DNA from: Acholoe squamosa
Taxonomy: Eukaryota > Annelida > Polychaeta > Phyllodocida > Polynoidae
Direction: 5' to 3'
Assembly: GCA_949317995.1 (NCBI GenBank)
Contig: OX439050.1
Location: 16,136,061-16,200,060 of the forward strand
Length of the DNA: 64,000 nucleotides
Shown here: positions 55,155-64,000 of the stretch, one piece after another
Layout of the letters: each line of letters opens with the position of its first letter
Numbering within the stretch: position 1 is the first letter of the stretch
Position numbers and translations under genes: made by a program
Notes under the pieces: generated by a model
Seen by the model: only the letters and a program-made list of their open reading frames with translations
The model's database searches: none
Told to the model about the DNA's origin: nothing

Positions 55155-58100
55155 GATGCTGGAAGCGGGGGTCATTGAGGCATCAGTGAGCCCGTGGGCA
55201 TCGCCGGTGGTCCTAGTAAAAAAAAAAGATGGAACCACACGTTTCTGTGTAGATTATCGCCGGCTCAACAAGGCAACCGTTAAGGATGCCTACCCCCTGC
55301 CTCGGGTGGAGGACTGTTTAGACACCATGGCGGGGGCTGCTTGGTTTTCGTCGTTGGATCTGGCGAGCGGCTACTGGCAGCTCGATATAGCGGAGGAGGA
55401 TAAGGAAAAGACTGCGTTTACCACGCATAAGGGCCTGTATCAATTTATCCGAATGCCCTTTGGGCTGTGTAACGCACCGGGGACGTTCGAGAGGGTCATG
55501 GAGGTGGCTATGAGAGGACTACAGTGGAAAACGTGTCTCGTATATCTTGATGACATTGTAGTTTTCTCCGCCACCTTTGAGGAACACCTGGTGCGCTTGG
55601 GGGAAGTATTGGACCGGTTAAGGACAGCGGGGTTGAAGGTGAAGCCGTCAAAGTGCCAGCTAGCGAGGCGGAGAGTCTTGTTCCTGGGTCACCAGGTGAG
55701 TCAGGAGGGGGTGGAGACGGACCCGTCCAAAATTGAGGCTGTGCAGTCCTGGCCTACGCCGGAGAGCGTCACGGAGGTGAGGAGCTTCTTAGGCTTGGCG
55801 GGGTACTATAGGACGTTCGTATCGGATTTTTCTACGGTGGCCAAGCCGCTGAGCTCGTTGGCGGAGAAGGGGAGAGCGTTCAGGTGGACGGAGGAATGCG
55901 AAGCGGCATTCCAGGAGCTCAAAAAGAGGCTAACGGAGGCGCCCATCCTGGCATTTCCCCGAGCGGAAGGGGCCCTGGTAATGGACACCGACGCCAGCGA
56001 TACAGGGCTGGGGGTGGTACTAGCCCAGGACCAAGACGGAGAGGAGAGGGTTCTGGCCTACGGGAGCCGAACCCTGGGAAAGGCGGAGAGGAACTATTGC
56101 GTTACCCGAAGAGAGCTCCTTGCAATAGTGTTCGGGCTTAGGAAGTTCAGGCACTACTTGGTGGGCCGTCCAGTCAGGGTGAGGACCGACCATGCCTCTC
56201 TCCGTTGGTTACTGGATTTCAAGGAGCCGGAGGGCCAGCTGGCCCGGTGGCTACAAATAATAGGGACCTACGACATCCAGATCCAGCATAGACCAGGACG
56301 GCTGCACGGGAATGCAGATGGACTCTCCAGAACTCCGTGTAGACAATGTGGGAGGGAGGATGAGGTGGAGCAGACCCTCCACTGTCGTGTTTTCACACGG
56401 GCACAGAGCCAAAGCCTCGCAGGAAGAAACGAAAACCCAACCACACTACCCGTGAGACCCCCAAGGCGAGAGTGGGCGGTACTCCAGGTGGAGGACCCGC
56501 TCCTCCGAAGGGTAAGGCGCTGGGTAGAAGGGACGGAGACCCCGGGGGAAGAAGAGAGGAGGGACTGGGACTACGAAAGGAAGGCATGGCACGCCCAGGC
56601 AACACGGATGTCCGTTGAGAAGGGGGTTTTGGGTCGGTGGTGGATGGCGGAGGCAGGAAAGAAACACTTCCAAATCGCCGTGCCAACAGAGGAGCGGAGG
56701 ACGGTGTTACGAGAGGTGCACGGAGAACCACTGGCCGGCCACCTGGGACGTAATAAAACCATCAGGCGTCTACAGGGCGGGTACTACTGGCCGGACTTCC
56801 GGAGAGACGTGACACTATGGTGCGAAAGGTGTGAACCTTGTATCAGGAGAAAGGCAGGCCCTCCCCCGCACAGGGCACGGATGGGACATGTAGGGGCAGG
56901 ACTCCCACTACAAAGGATGGCCATGGATGTGATGGGACCACTTCCGATGACATCAGCGGGGAATCAGTTTATCCTGGTGGTGGCCGACTACTTCACCAAG
57001 TGGACGGAGGCCTACGCGCTCCCCAACCAAGAGGCGCCCACCATCGCCAGGAAGTTTGTGGAGGAGTTGGTCTGTCGCATCGGGGCACCGGTGGAGATAC
57101 ACACCGACCAAGGGAAAAACTTCCAATCGGGATTGTTCCGGGAAGTGGTGGCCCTGCTGGGAGTAAAACAGACCAGGACATGTGCTTTCCGACCGCAAAG
57201 CGACGGGATGGTGGAGAGGGCGAATCGCACGATTGAGATGCTCCTGGCGACGGTGGTGGCGGAGACGCAGAGGGACTGGGATAGGCAGCTGCCGTTCGTA
57301 ATGGCGGCCTATAGATCATCAGTCCACTCGTCAACGGGGGTGTCCCCCAATGCAATGATGTTGGGAAGGGAGACAGCCGTACCCCTGGACCTGATCTACC
57401 CATTGGGAAACGGTGCAAGGGCCGGCGTGGGATATGTGGCCGAATTACAGGAAGGCATGAGCCGGGCCTACAAGACAGCGCGAGCCAATCTGGGCCGGGC
57501 GGTGGAGAGGCAACGGAGAAACTATGACGCGAGGGCTGAGGGGGGCACTTTTGACGTCGGGGGAAGAGTATTCTACTACCACCCGCGGAGGAAGAAAGGG
57601 TTGACTCCTAAGCTACAGAGCTACTGGACAGGACCGTGGGAGATAATGGCCAGAATCGGTGAGGCGGTATATAAAATAAAAAAAGGAAAGGTCACCAAGT
57701 TGGTGCACTACGACGCCCTCAAGAAGGTCCCCCCAGGGCTCCTCCACGGGGGCCAGGACTCATCGGAGGGAGAGGAACCGGGGGAGGAGAGCCAGGGGCC
57801 GGACGAGGAGAGGGAGTCAGCCCAGTCGGAGGAGGAGGAGTCTGCGGGGGCGGTAAGAGCGGTCATCCGGGACTTGAAGAGGGGTGCTCCCGGGGACAGC
57901 CGGGCGGAGGCGGAGGCGGCGTCTACTCCCAAAGCATGCAAGATGGCGACGGATACTAGTTCGTGGTATGAGGAGTGGTTGGAGGGAGAGAGGAAGTTAG
58001 CCAGATGGGGAGCTATGGCTCACTGGAGGGGCGAATGCCCCGAGGACGAGCCCCCACTTGATGAGGAATACATCTCTCCCCTGGAGGAGGCCGATGAAGG

Positions 58101-61100
58101 GACGTGCGAAGCAGAGAGAGTTGCTCTCCGGGCCCGGAACGACGTAAAAAGGGCAGAATGGAGGAGAAGACGCGAGGATCCTGAGAGGAAGGCCATACTG
58201 GGGCGGCATGCGGAGAGATGGCGGGTATACGAGATGCTGGAGGAAGCGGAGCACGAGAATGCCACCAATGAGGAAAGGGAGGCACGGAGGAGAGTACGCC
58301 GTGACCTCAGGGGCCCAAGGGCTCCCGAGGCAGGAAAAATGGCGGATCAGGGAGCATCACGGGAAGTGACGGTGGCGCCGCCGAGTGGGCAAGGGTGGAA
58401 AGACCCGCCGAAGACGGAAACACCGAGGGAGGTGGCGCCCCCGAGCGGGGATAAAGTCCCGCCTAAAGCGGCGTTGCTAGGCAACGGAGTGGATGCGAAA
58501 GACGGGGGCGGGAAGGGAGCAAGGACCATAACGGTCATAACCGGCACGATGGGCGACGACACACGACGGGTGGTTCTCTCTGACGGTGAAAAGGAGGACT
58601 CAAGAGGAGGAGGAAGACTGAGCTCCACGGTGGTGGAGGTGAGGAGACAAGAAAACGGCCAGGGGAGACGGCGGAGTAGAGAGGGCCGGCGAAAAGAAAG
58701 AGGGAGGCGCTCCCCTCCCCACTCTTCCTCTAGCAGGTCGTTGAGCGGCTCCCAAGCCCCCCGGGGGAGCGCACGGACGGAGGGGAGCAGGAGGGAGAGG
58801 TCACCCCAGGAGAGTCAGTGGGACGGCGGAGACCGTGGGAACGGGAGGCGAGAACATTCTAAGTCCCACGATCGCGCTTACGGAGGCAGGAAATATTGGG
58901 GAAGGCGTGGGGAAGGCGCGGACCCACTCCGAGAAAGATGGGGGAACCCCACCAAAGCGGAGGGAGGAGGACCGCGGTCGCTGATTGGTCAGGAGGAGAG
59001 AAGGGGAGGGGCCAGGATGGCGGAGGCGAGCGGAGGCAGAGGATATAAGGATGGAGCTAACTCTATTGATCTCACAAAACCCACAGCAGAGTGGCCGAAG
59101 ACGATCATCATGAGAAGACAGCACACCATCGAGGGCAAGCCCGTGAAGACAGAGCTAGTTGACGGGGAATGGATTCCGAAGTTCCGGTGTGACCAGTGCA
59201 GGGCGAAGGCGGACGGAAGAGTCTGGTACTTTGCCAGGAAAGATGGGATGACGAGACATCTGAAAAGGCATGAAAACTATCAGGACGGCTACAGGTGCCC
59301 GGAGGCCGGGTGCTTGCACATGGTGGCGCAGGACCGGGGCGACGACATGCAGCGCCACGTGGGGCGCCGTCACCCTGAGAGGGGTCCCTGGGTACAGCCT
59401 GAGGAAACCATGTCCCTACCCCTGGGGCTTCCGAAAGCCAAGGCGGAGAAGATCTTGGCAGAGGAGGATAGAAAAAGAACGGAGAAAGCAGCGGAGGCGG
59501 CGAGGGCATCACCCTCCGGGCCGGGGGGGAGGGAGGCGGAACAGCCACAGCCCAGCAGCTCAACGGCCAAGCCTGACCAGCAACCCAGCACTTCGTCTTG
59601 TCGGCAGCCCGGCAGGTGGACGGCCGGAGGAGCCACCACCCCGGCTTCCACCACGTCGTCCCTGGTGTCTCCGGGCATCGGGATAGGGGAGGAGGAGGTG
59701 GACGAGGGACTCCTGGAGGCCTCCAAGTTCCTGGAGGAACTGGCAGGTCTGTGGACCCCACCCCAGGCAGTCCCGGAGGGAGTGGTCACCCGGAGTGGCT
59801 CCGGGGGAAAGGGCCTGAAAAGGAAGGGGCTGGAGGAGGCGGAGGCCTTCCCGGGGAAGAAAGCACGACGGTCCCCCCGGAAGCCGGCAGAGGAACCGGC
59901 GGAGGCCCCGGAGAAAAAGGAAGGAGAGGTGGGGGACGGTGGAGAAGAGGAAAAGGGTAGCCCGCGGCTCTTGTCGGAGGCGGAGCAGGAGCGGGTCGGG
60001 TATGTGTTGGACGTTCTCACGGGAGTATACGGGAAGGAGAAAGAATCCCCTTCTCAGATGCTGGTCCGTCTGAAGACGGAGTTACCCCCGGGCTCCCTGG
60101 ATATGAGGAAAATAGAGCAAGACTATGAGGCGACCAAAGCAGGGCAGTCCCTAACAAGAACTCTGTTAAAAAGTGGAACTTATGACGATGTGTCAGGGTC
60201 GGGGGAGAGTGAGGAGGAGGAATCGAGCCCGGAGAAGGGAGGGGGGAAACACACCATCTCGGGGGGATTGGACTCCAGCCCGGAGAAAGTAAGCCAATAC
60301 GCCATAGTCGGGGAGAAGCCTAAGCCCATCCTCTTCACCGGCATGGGCGTGGCCAAGAAACGAGTCAGGATAGATTCGCCCGAGTCTCCTCAAAGGACAA
60401 CAGACAGGGGACCAGACAGGCAGGACCCTAAATCACCAGGGTGTCGGGGCGCCGACGGCTCGGGGTCATCGGAGGAGGAGGAAGAATCCATGCAGAGTAC
60501 CTCCCTCCAGTCAGAGGAAAAGGACACCTCCACCACCAGGGATGCTTCCATCCTCTCGGAGGGGAAGGAGGACGAGGCAGACACAGGGACGGAGGAGATG
60601 GGGGCCGTCCATACGGGAGAAGGGGGCACCGCGCGGCAGCCGGAGGCGGGGGAGACTGGCCAGGGCCAGAGAACTGACCAGCCTGACGAAGAGGAGGAGG
60701 TGGTGCTACCGCCCGAGGTGGCAGCATGTCCGGAGTTAGCCGGAGAGTACCTCAAAATTATCAGACGCGGGAAGGAGAGGCAGAGACAGTTAGCGGCGGA
60801 GAAAGAAAAGAGGGAGGCGAAGGAGAAGGCAGAGAGGGAGAGAATAGAGAAGGAAAGGAAAGCGGAGGAGGATAGGAAAGAGGCGGAAAGAGTAGAAAAT
60901 CTCAGGAAGAAGGAGGAGGAAGACAGAGTAGAGGCAGAGCGACTCCGGGCGTTAGTAGACAAGGAGGCCAGGAGGGACAAGGAGAGAAAGGATAAGCTGA
61001 AGAGAGAGGCCGCGAAAGAAGAGAAGAACCCCCCTAAACAGAAGAAGAGCCCCCGGGGGAAGAAAGGTGCCAGGACTACGGGACTGGAGGAAATGTTGGA

Positions 61101-62160
61101 GGGCGTCGGTCTCTCCCGGACCCCGCCCCGAACAGAGGTGGAAAGAGTTCCCCGGACGCCTAGACGAAGCACGGAGGACCTCTTACGGTCAAGATCTACA
61201 CCGGAGAAAAAGTCCGACACTCCCCCAGAAAGACGGGCGAGGTCAGTAGGAACCCCGGGGACGGGGGACTATATGGGGGGAAGTCACCCGGAGGCGAGCA
61301 CGTCAGGAGCAGAGAGGACTACCCCGACCAAAGGTAAAAAGGGGTCGAGGGAGAGGAGGCCGTCGCCGCCACCAAGGACAAGCACGGGATCAGGGAGGAC
61401 TGGGGGAGGAGTTACACCGTATCAGATAACCCGGAACCCCAGGTGCATAACGATTGGACTGGGCGGACTAATAGTGAAGTCCCCTAGGGGCGATTTTCTT
61501 CTCCAGATAGAAGGAGGGGAGGAAGGAGGTAAGGCCGATACTCTGGTCCTCGTCCCCGAGGGGACGGAGACGATTCAGGAGGACATCAACAGCGACAGAA
61601 TTCTACCCGTACCTAAGACAGATAGGTTAGTCCTGGTCACGGGGGCCCAGCTACAGGAGGCGGCGGGGGGAAGTGTGGCCTCGACGGAGGGAATAGTCTC
61701 CATACAGGAGGTAGTCAAGGAGGCAGAACCAGTAGAAAGGAAGGATACGGAGGAGGAGGGGGATTCGGTTAAGGACAGACTGATGCCGTGGCATAGGGAC
61801 TACACGGGACCGGAGGCCCTCCGGGCTTACGCGAACCAGCTGCGGCAGCCAACCTACATGGGACCGGACCTGCGAGTGATCCCAGGAGGAATGGCCTCCG
61901 CCTCCATACAGAGTCTCGCTAACGGAGAGTTCGAGCTGGTACAAGTAACGAGGACGCGTTACGGGGATAGCACGGGAAAAGGATTATGCAGTCGGTGTGG
62001 TCAGAGATGGCCTAAGGGAGCGAAAGCAGAAGAGGCGACAGACGAGATGGGGACGGAGCCGACAGAGGGGGCGGAAGCAGACGTTACCGAGGTCCCGACG
62101 GCGGAGGAGGATGCCGAGATGCAGACGGAAAGAGCCAACGCGTCCACCTCTTGTGAGTAG
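55009..62160 (+). CDS. Retrotransposon pol with a long C-terminal extension, 2383 residues (fossil element)
   Basis: Residues about 45-230 are reverse transcriptase (YLDD at 179-182, FGLCNAPGTF before it). About 320-440 is RNase H (MDTDASDTGLGVVLAQ). Integrase runs from an HHCC finger (about 56720-56850) through a D,D,E core (MDVMG, HTDQG, VERAN; about 56920-57215) to a GPW-type C-terminal module ending about 57740. No chromodomain is seen. After residue about 911 the frame continues about 1470 residues: E/G/K/R-rich, with two C2H2-like fingers (C1394, C1397, H1417, H1421; C1430, C1435, H1450, H1455), a strongly charged coiled coil (about 1914-2020) and a CSRCGQRW pair near the end. That length is far beyond ordinary Ty3 pol. 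Whether it is cleaved off or is a separate product is unknown. Confidence 0.88.
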   Translation: MPSNAIRKTKGTQASRNTESIRETTPPIKQPPRRLAPHRRETVEEEVDKMLEAGVIEASVSPWASPVVLVKKKDGTTRFCVDYRRLNKATVKDAYPLPRVEDCLDTMAGAAWFSSLDLASGYWQLDIAEEDKEKTAFTTHKGLYQFIRMPFGLCNAPGTFERVMEVAMRGLQWKTCLVYLDDIVVFSATFEEHLVRLGEVLDRLRTAGLKVKPSKCQLARRRVLFLGHQVSQEGVETDPSKIEAVQSWPTPESVTEVRSFLGLAGYYRTFVSDFSTVAKPLSSLAEKGRAFRWTEECEAAFQELKKRLTEAPILAFPRAEGALVMDTDASDTGLGVVLAQDQDGEERVLAYGSRTLGKAERNYCVTRRELLAIVFGLRKFRHYLVGRPVRVRTDHASLRWLLDFKEPEGQLARWLQIIGTYDIQIQHRPGRLHGNADGLSRTPCRQCGREDEVEQTLHCRVFTRAQSQSLAGRNENPTTLPVRPPRREWAVLQVEDPLLRRVRRWVEGTETPGEEERRDWDYERKAWHAQATRMSVEKGVLGRWWMAEAGKKHFQIAVPTEERRTVLREVHGEPLAGHLGRNKTIRRLQGGYYWPDFRRDVTLWCERCEPCIRRKAGPPPHRARMGHVGAGLPLQRMAMDVMGPLPMTSAGNQFILVVADYFTKWTEAYALPNQEAPTIARKFVEELVCRIGAPVEIHTDQGKNFQSGLFREVVALLGVKQTRTCAFRPQSDGMVERANRTIEMLLATVVAETQRDWDRQLPFVMAAYRSSVHSSTGVSPNAMMLGRETAVPLDLIYPLGNGARAGVGYVAELQEGMSRAYKTARANLGRAVERQRRNYDARAEGGTFDVGGRVFYYHPRRKKGLTPKLQSYWTGPWEIMARIGEAVYKIKKGKVTKLVHYDALKKVPPGLLHGGQDSSEGEEPGEESQGPDEERESAQSEEEESAGAVRAVIRDLKRGAPGDSRAEAEAASTPKACKMATDTSSWYEEWLEGERKLARWGAMAHWRGECPEDEPPLDEEYISPLEEADEGTCEAERVALRARNDVKRAEWRRRREDPERKAILGRHAERWRVYEMLEEAEHENATNEEREARRRVRRDLRGPRAPEAGKMADQGASREVTVAPPSGQGWKDPPKTETPREVAPPSGDKVPPKAALLGNGVDAKDGGGKGARTITVITGTMGDDTRRVVLSDGEKEDSRGGGRLSSTVVEVRRQENGQGRRRSREGRRKERGRRSPPHSSSSRSLSGSQAPRGSARTEGSRRERSPQESQWDGGDRGNGRREHSKSHDRAYGGRKYWGRRGEGADPLRERWGNPTKAEGGGPRSLIGQEERRGGARMAEASGGRGYKDGANSIDLTKPTAEWPKTIIMRRQHTIEGKPVKTELVDGEWIPKFRCDQCRAKADGRVWYFARKDGMTRHLKRHENYQDGYRCPEAGCLHMVAQDRGDDMQRHVGRRHPERGPWVQPEETMSLPLGLPKAKAEKILAEEDRKRTEKAAEAARASPSGPGGREAEQPQPSSSTAKPDQQPSTSSCRQPGRWTAGGATTPASTTSSLVSPGIGIGEEEVDEGLLEASKFLEELAGLWTPPQAVPEGVVTRSGSGGKGLKRKGLEEAEAFPGKKARRSPRKPAEEPAEAPEKKEGEVGDGGEEEKGSPRLLSEAEQERVGYVLDVLTGVYGKEKESPSQMLVRLKTELPPGSLDMRKIEQDYEATKAGQSLTRTLLKSGTYDDVSGSGESEEEESSPEKGGGKHTISGGLDSSPEKVSQYAIVGEKPKPILFTGMGVAKKRVRIDSPESPQRTTDRGPDRQDPKSPGCRGADGSGSSEEEEESMQSTSLQSEEKDTSTTRDASILSEGKEDEADTGTEEMGAVHTGEGGTARQPEAGETGQGQRTDQPDEEEEVVLPPEVAACPELAGEYLKIIRRGKERQRQLAAEKEKREAKEKAERERIEKERKAEEDRKEAERVENLRKKEEEDRVEAERLRALVDKEARRDKERKDKLKREAAKEEKNPPKQKKSPRGKKGARTTGLEEMLEGVGLSRTPPRTEVERVPRTPRRSTEDLLRSRSTPEKKSDTPPERRARSVGTPGTGDYMGGSHPEASTSGAERTTPTKGKKGSRERRPSPPPRTSTGSGRTGGGVTPYQITRNPRCITIGLGGLIVKSPRGDFLLQIEGGEEGGKADTLVLVPEGTETIQEDINSDRILPVPKTDRLVLVTGAQLQEAAGGSVASTEGIVSIQEVVKEAEPVERKDTEEEGDSVKDRLMPWHRDYTGPEALRAYANQLRQPTYMGPDLRVIPGGMASASIQSLANGEFELVQVTRTRYGDSTGKGLCSRCGQRWPKGAKAEEATDEMGTEPTEGAEADVTEVPTAEEDAEMQTERANASTSCE

Positions 62161-63168
62161 GGTAAGTGAAACTACGTGGCAAGCTCTGGGGGCAGGGCTG
62201 ACGGGAAGGCTCCAGTACAGGGGCGCGGCGTTCCCACGGAAGCGGGGGGAACGGAAGACGTCGGAGATGCTGCCGGGTCGGAGGGAGCTGTCTCGTAAGG
62301 TTAGAGGGGGCATGAAGGTAGCGACGGCCGAGTCCACGGGTCGCTGGCCAGTACAGGCCCAGGAACTGAGAAGAACGAGGGGAAGCAGCTCAGACGAAAG
62401 CATGAACAGGGGAACGGTAGTAATGAAGGGCTACTTACCTTGTTGTTACAGTAACGGATCGGGGAGTCCGGACGGAGGGTGCCGAAGGAGGAGCACCGGA
62501 GGGACCAACTCGGAGGGCGAACGACGGAGGTGGTCGGTGGAGGGGTCCGGATGAGGACTGGTGGCTGCCAGAGGAGGACATCACTACGGAGTCCGAAGGG
62601 TTCATGCACGTCTGGTTAGTCATTTACAAGATGGCCGGTTTTGACTTTATACGAGAGGAGTACCAAGTGTATATTTACGCCTTGTTGGTGATTTACGAGA
62701 TGGCCGGTTTTGACTTTATACGAGAGGGCTTGGGATTACGATAAAAGGATGTATATAGACGTACCGGCGACGGCCGGGGATAGGATTACGGAAACGAAGG
62801 TGGAGTTTACAGTACGCGGATGAAGGGCGACAGACGGAGGTGTCGGAGGTGTCGGAGGACCGGGGCGCCACCGCCAGGGGGCCACCGATCCTACAAGATG
62901 ACCAGGATGACATTGTTATAAGAAGGGTCGCTACGGACCACGCTACTATAGGTCATGCTAAGCCACTACGGTGGAGGTTCATGCGAGTCAAGCTTACTAG
63001 ACGATTGTATGTTTATATGAACAATGATAACTTGTATGTATGTAAATAATGATAACACGTAAACACCCAGGGGCCATGGTGTATATAGTTTATTCAAAAT
63101 TGGATACCCATCTGCAGGAGGGTCATATATCACTTTCACCCAGTACGCTATTAATTAGTTGGGGAGAG
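62161..63168 (+). other. Non-coding 3' region of the retrotransposon
   Basis: A 69-bp spaced duplication, GATGGCCGGTTTTGACTTTA then TACGAGAGG, lies at 62630 and 62699. A purine tract, GGGGAGAG, directly precedes the 3' LTR (63161-63168) and is the likely plus-strand primer. Confidence 0.7.
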
Positions 63169-63631
63169 TGTGGCGTAGACCGAGGGGTCGGGGGAACCAC
63201 CGACCCCGGAGTCACGTCAGATATTCTCGTATTACTATATGTATGTCGGTGTAGACCGAGGGGTCGGGGGCGATGCCGAAACCATCCTGGTGCGGGGGCG
63301 GAGGAGCCGCCGACCTCGGAGTCACACCCAAAAACGTTCCATTTACCTGCGTTCGGAGGAGGGTTCCTCCGACGCTGGATCTCTGTCGGAGACGCCAGCG
63401 TTGGAGGAACGGGAAGCGTATAAATAGGAGGGGATCGACACCTGGAGGCAGTCTGGATCCACGGGTGCTGGTGTCTACGTCCTCAGGCTTCCCCTCCATA
63501 GGTTAAGAGTTACACAAGGATCCTTAGCTGGTGTGGCAGAGAATGCCAGGTAATAAAGTGTCATTAATAACCAGAAACCGAGTGGTGTGATACTTCCGCA
63601 TTACAATAGTGGACTCCGATAAAACGCTACA
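63169..63631 (+). repeat. 3' LTR
   Basis: 463 bp, same length as the 5' LTR and differing from it at about one base by eye. TATAAATA at 63419-63426 and AATAAA at 63552-63557. Confidence 0.95.
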
Positions 63632-64000
63632 CTATGCATGTACTGATAACAACATAACCCTTTAACTATGCATGGATTGCTAACAACATAACCCTTTAAC
63701 TATGCATGTCCTGATAACAGCATAACCCTTTAACTATGCATGGATTGCTAACAACATAACCCTTTAACTATGCATGTACTGCTAACAACATAACCCTTTA
63801 ACTATGCATGTACTGATAACAACATAACCCTTTAACTATGCATGGATTGCTAACAACATAACCCTTTAACTATGCATGTACTGCTAACAACATAACCCTT
63901 TAACTATGCATGTACTGCTAACAACATAACCCTTTAACTATGCATGTCCTGATAACAACATAACCCTTTAACTATGCATGTCCTGATAACAACATAACCC
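63632..64000. repeat. 34-bp minisatellite, right part, runs off the window
   Basis: Continues the 51861-52220 array after the retrotransposon; about 11 units of AACATAACCCTTTAACTATG plus CATGTACTGATAAC and a GGATTGCTAAC variant absent on the left. The array extends beyond 64000. Confidence 0.95.

Larger units (their letters stand above)
52221..63631 (+). mobile_element. Ty3-type LTR retrotransposon, 11.4 kb, young (fossil element)
   Basis: Two 463-bp LTRs bound it, with CTAT on both sides (52217-52220 and 63632-63635) as a 4-bp duplication. Order inside: gag-like region, CCHC zinc knuckle, aspartic protease, reverse transcriptase, RNase H, integrase, then a long extra region. Protease-RT-RNase H-integrase order marks it as Ty3 (Metaviridae). 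It looks largely whole; I did not establish that it is entirely free of breaks. The LTRs differ at about one position, so the insertion is very recent. Regions lie in overlapping frames, an arrangement this family is known to use. It inserted into the 34-bp minisatellite, in the same orientation as Dishevelled. Confidence 0.95.

Noticed and set aside
60390-61220. Minus-strand frame of 276 codons
   Set aside because: Antisense shadow of the charged pol extension.

Overview
The window looks like part of an intron-rich, repeat-dense genome of an invertebrate animal, probably marine. The evidence is two recognisable, spliced, conserved animal genes (a Dishevelled start and a Mind-bomb-2-like start), a tRNA-derived SINE, non-LTR and Ty3-type retroelements, and many short inverted-repeat elements. 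A lancelet, hemichordate, echinoderm or lophotrochozoan would all fit; I cannot name the species. No bacterial-style operons, tRNA or rRNA genes, or CRISPR arrays are present.

Host genes. Two genes face away from each other in the middle. On the minus strand, two exons (36109-36016 and 35321-35193) encode the first MIB/HERC2 domain of a mind bomb 2-like E3 ubiquitin ligase. On the plus strand, two exons (40611-40771 and 44144-44213) encode most of the DIX domain of Dishevelled. Start codons are about 4.5 kb apart. Human DVL1 and MIB2 both lie in 1p36.33, so this is probably ancient linkage of a Wnt and a Notch component. No further exon of either gene was recognised: the next Dishevelled intron would be at least 19.8 kb, and 35 kb beyond MIB2 exon 2 holds only repeats that I can identify.

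Left part (1-35 kb): a 1361-bp unit repeated 2.3 times (651-3825); a dispersed hairpin family with arms like CAATGAAGTGCTGG (family A); a very abundant family ending in TACCGTAA and carrying TATAAGGCGCACC-like motifs (family B); several minisatellites (about 29, 134, 86, 57 and 23 bp); PIF/Harbinger-like MITEs with TAA/TTA duplications; a 1.05-kb TA-flanked inverted-repeat element; two fold-back elements flanking a complete SINE; a solo LTR; and a LINE remnant.

Right part (44-64 kb): mostly intron-like sequence with more of the same families, then a 34-bp minisatellite (51861-52220 and 63632-64000) split by a young 11.4-kb Ty3-type LTR retrotransposon (52221-63631). Its two 463-bp LTRs differ at about one position. 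Its pol reading frame continues about 1470 residues past integrase into a charged region with two C2H2-like fingers and a predicted coiled coil. That extension is the most unusual coding sequence here. Both LTR insertions in the window are treated as fossil elements.
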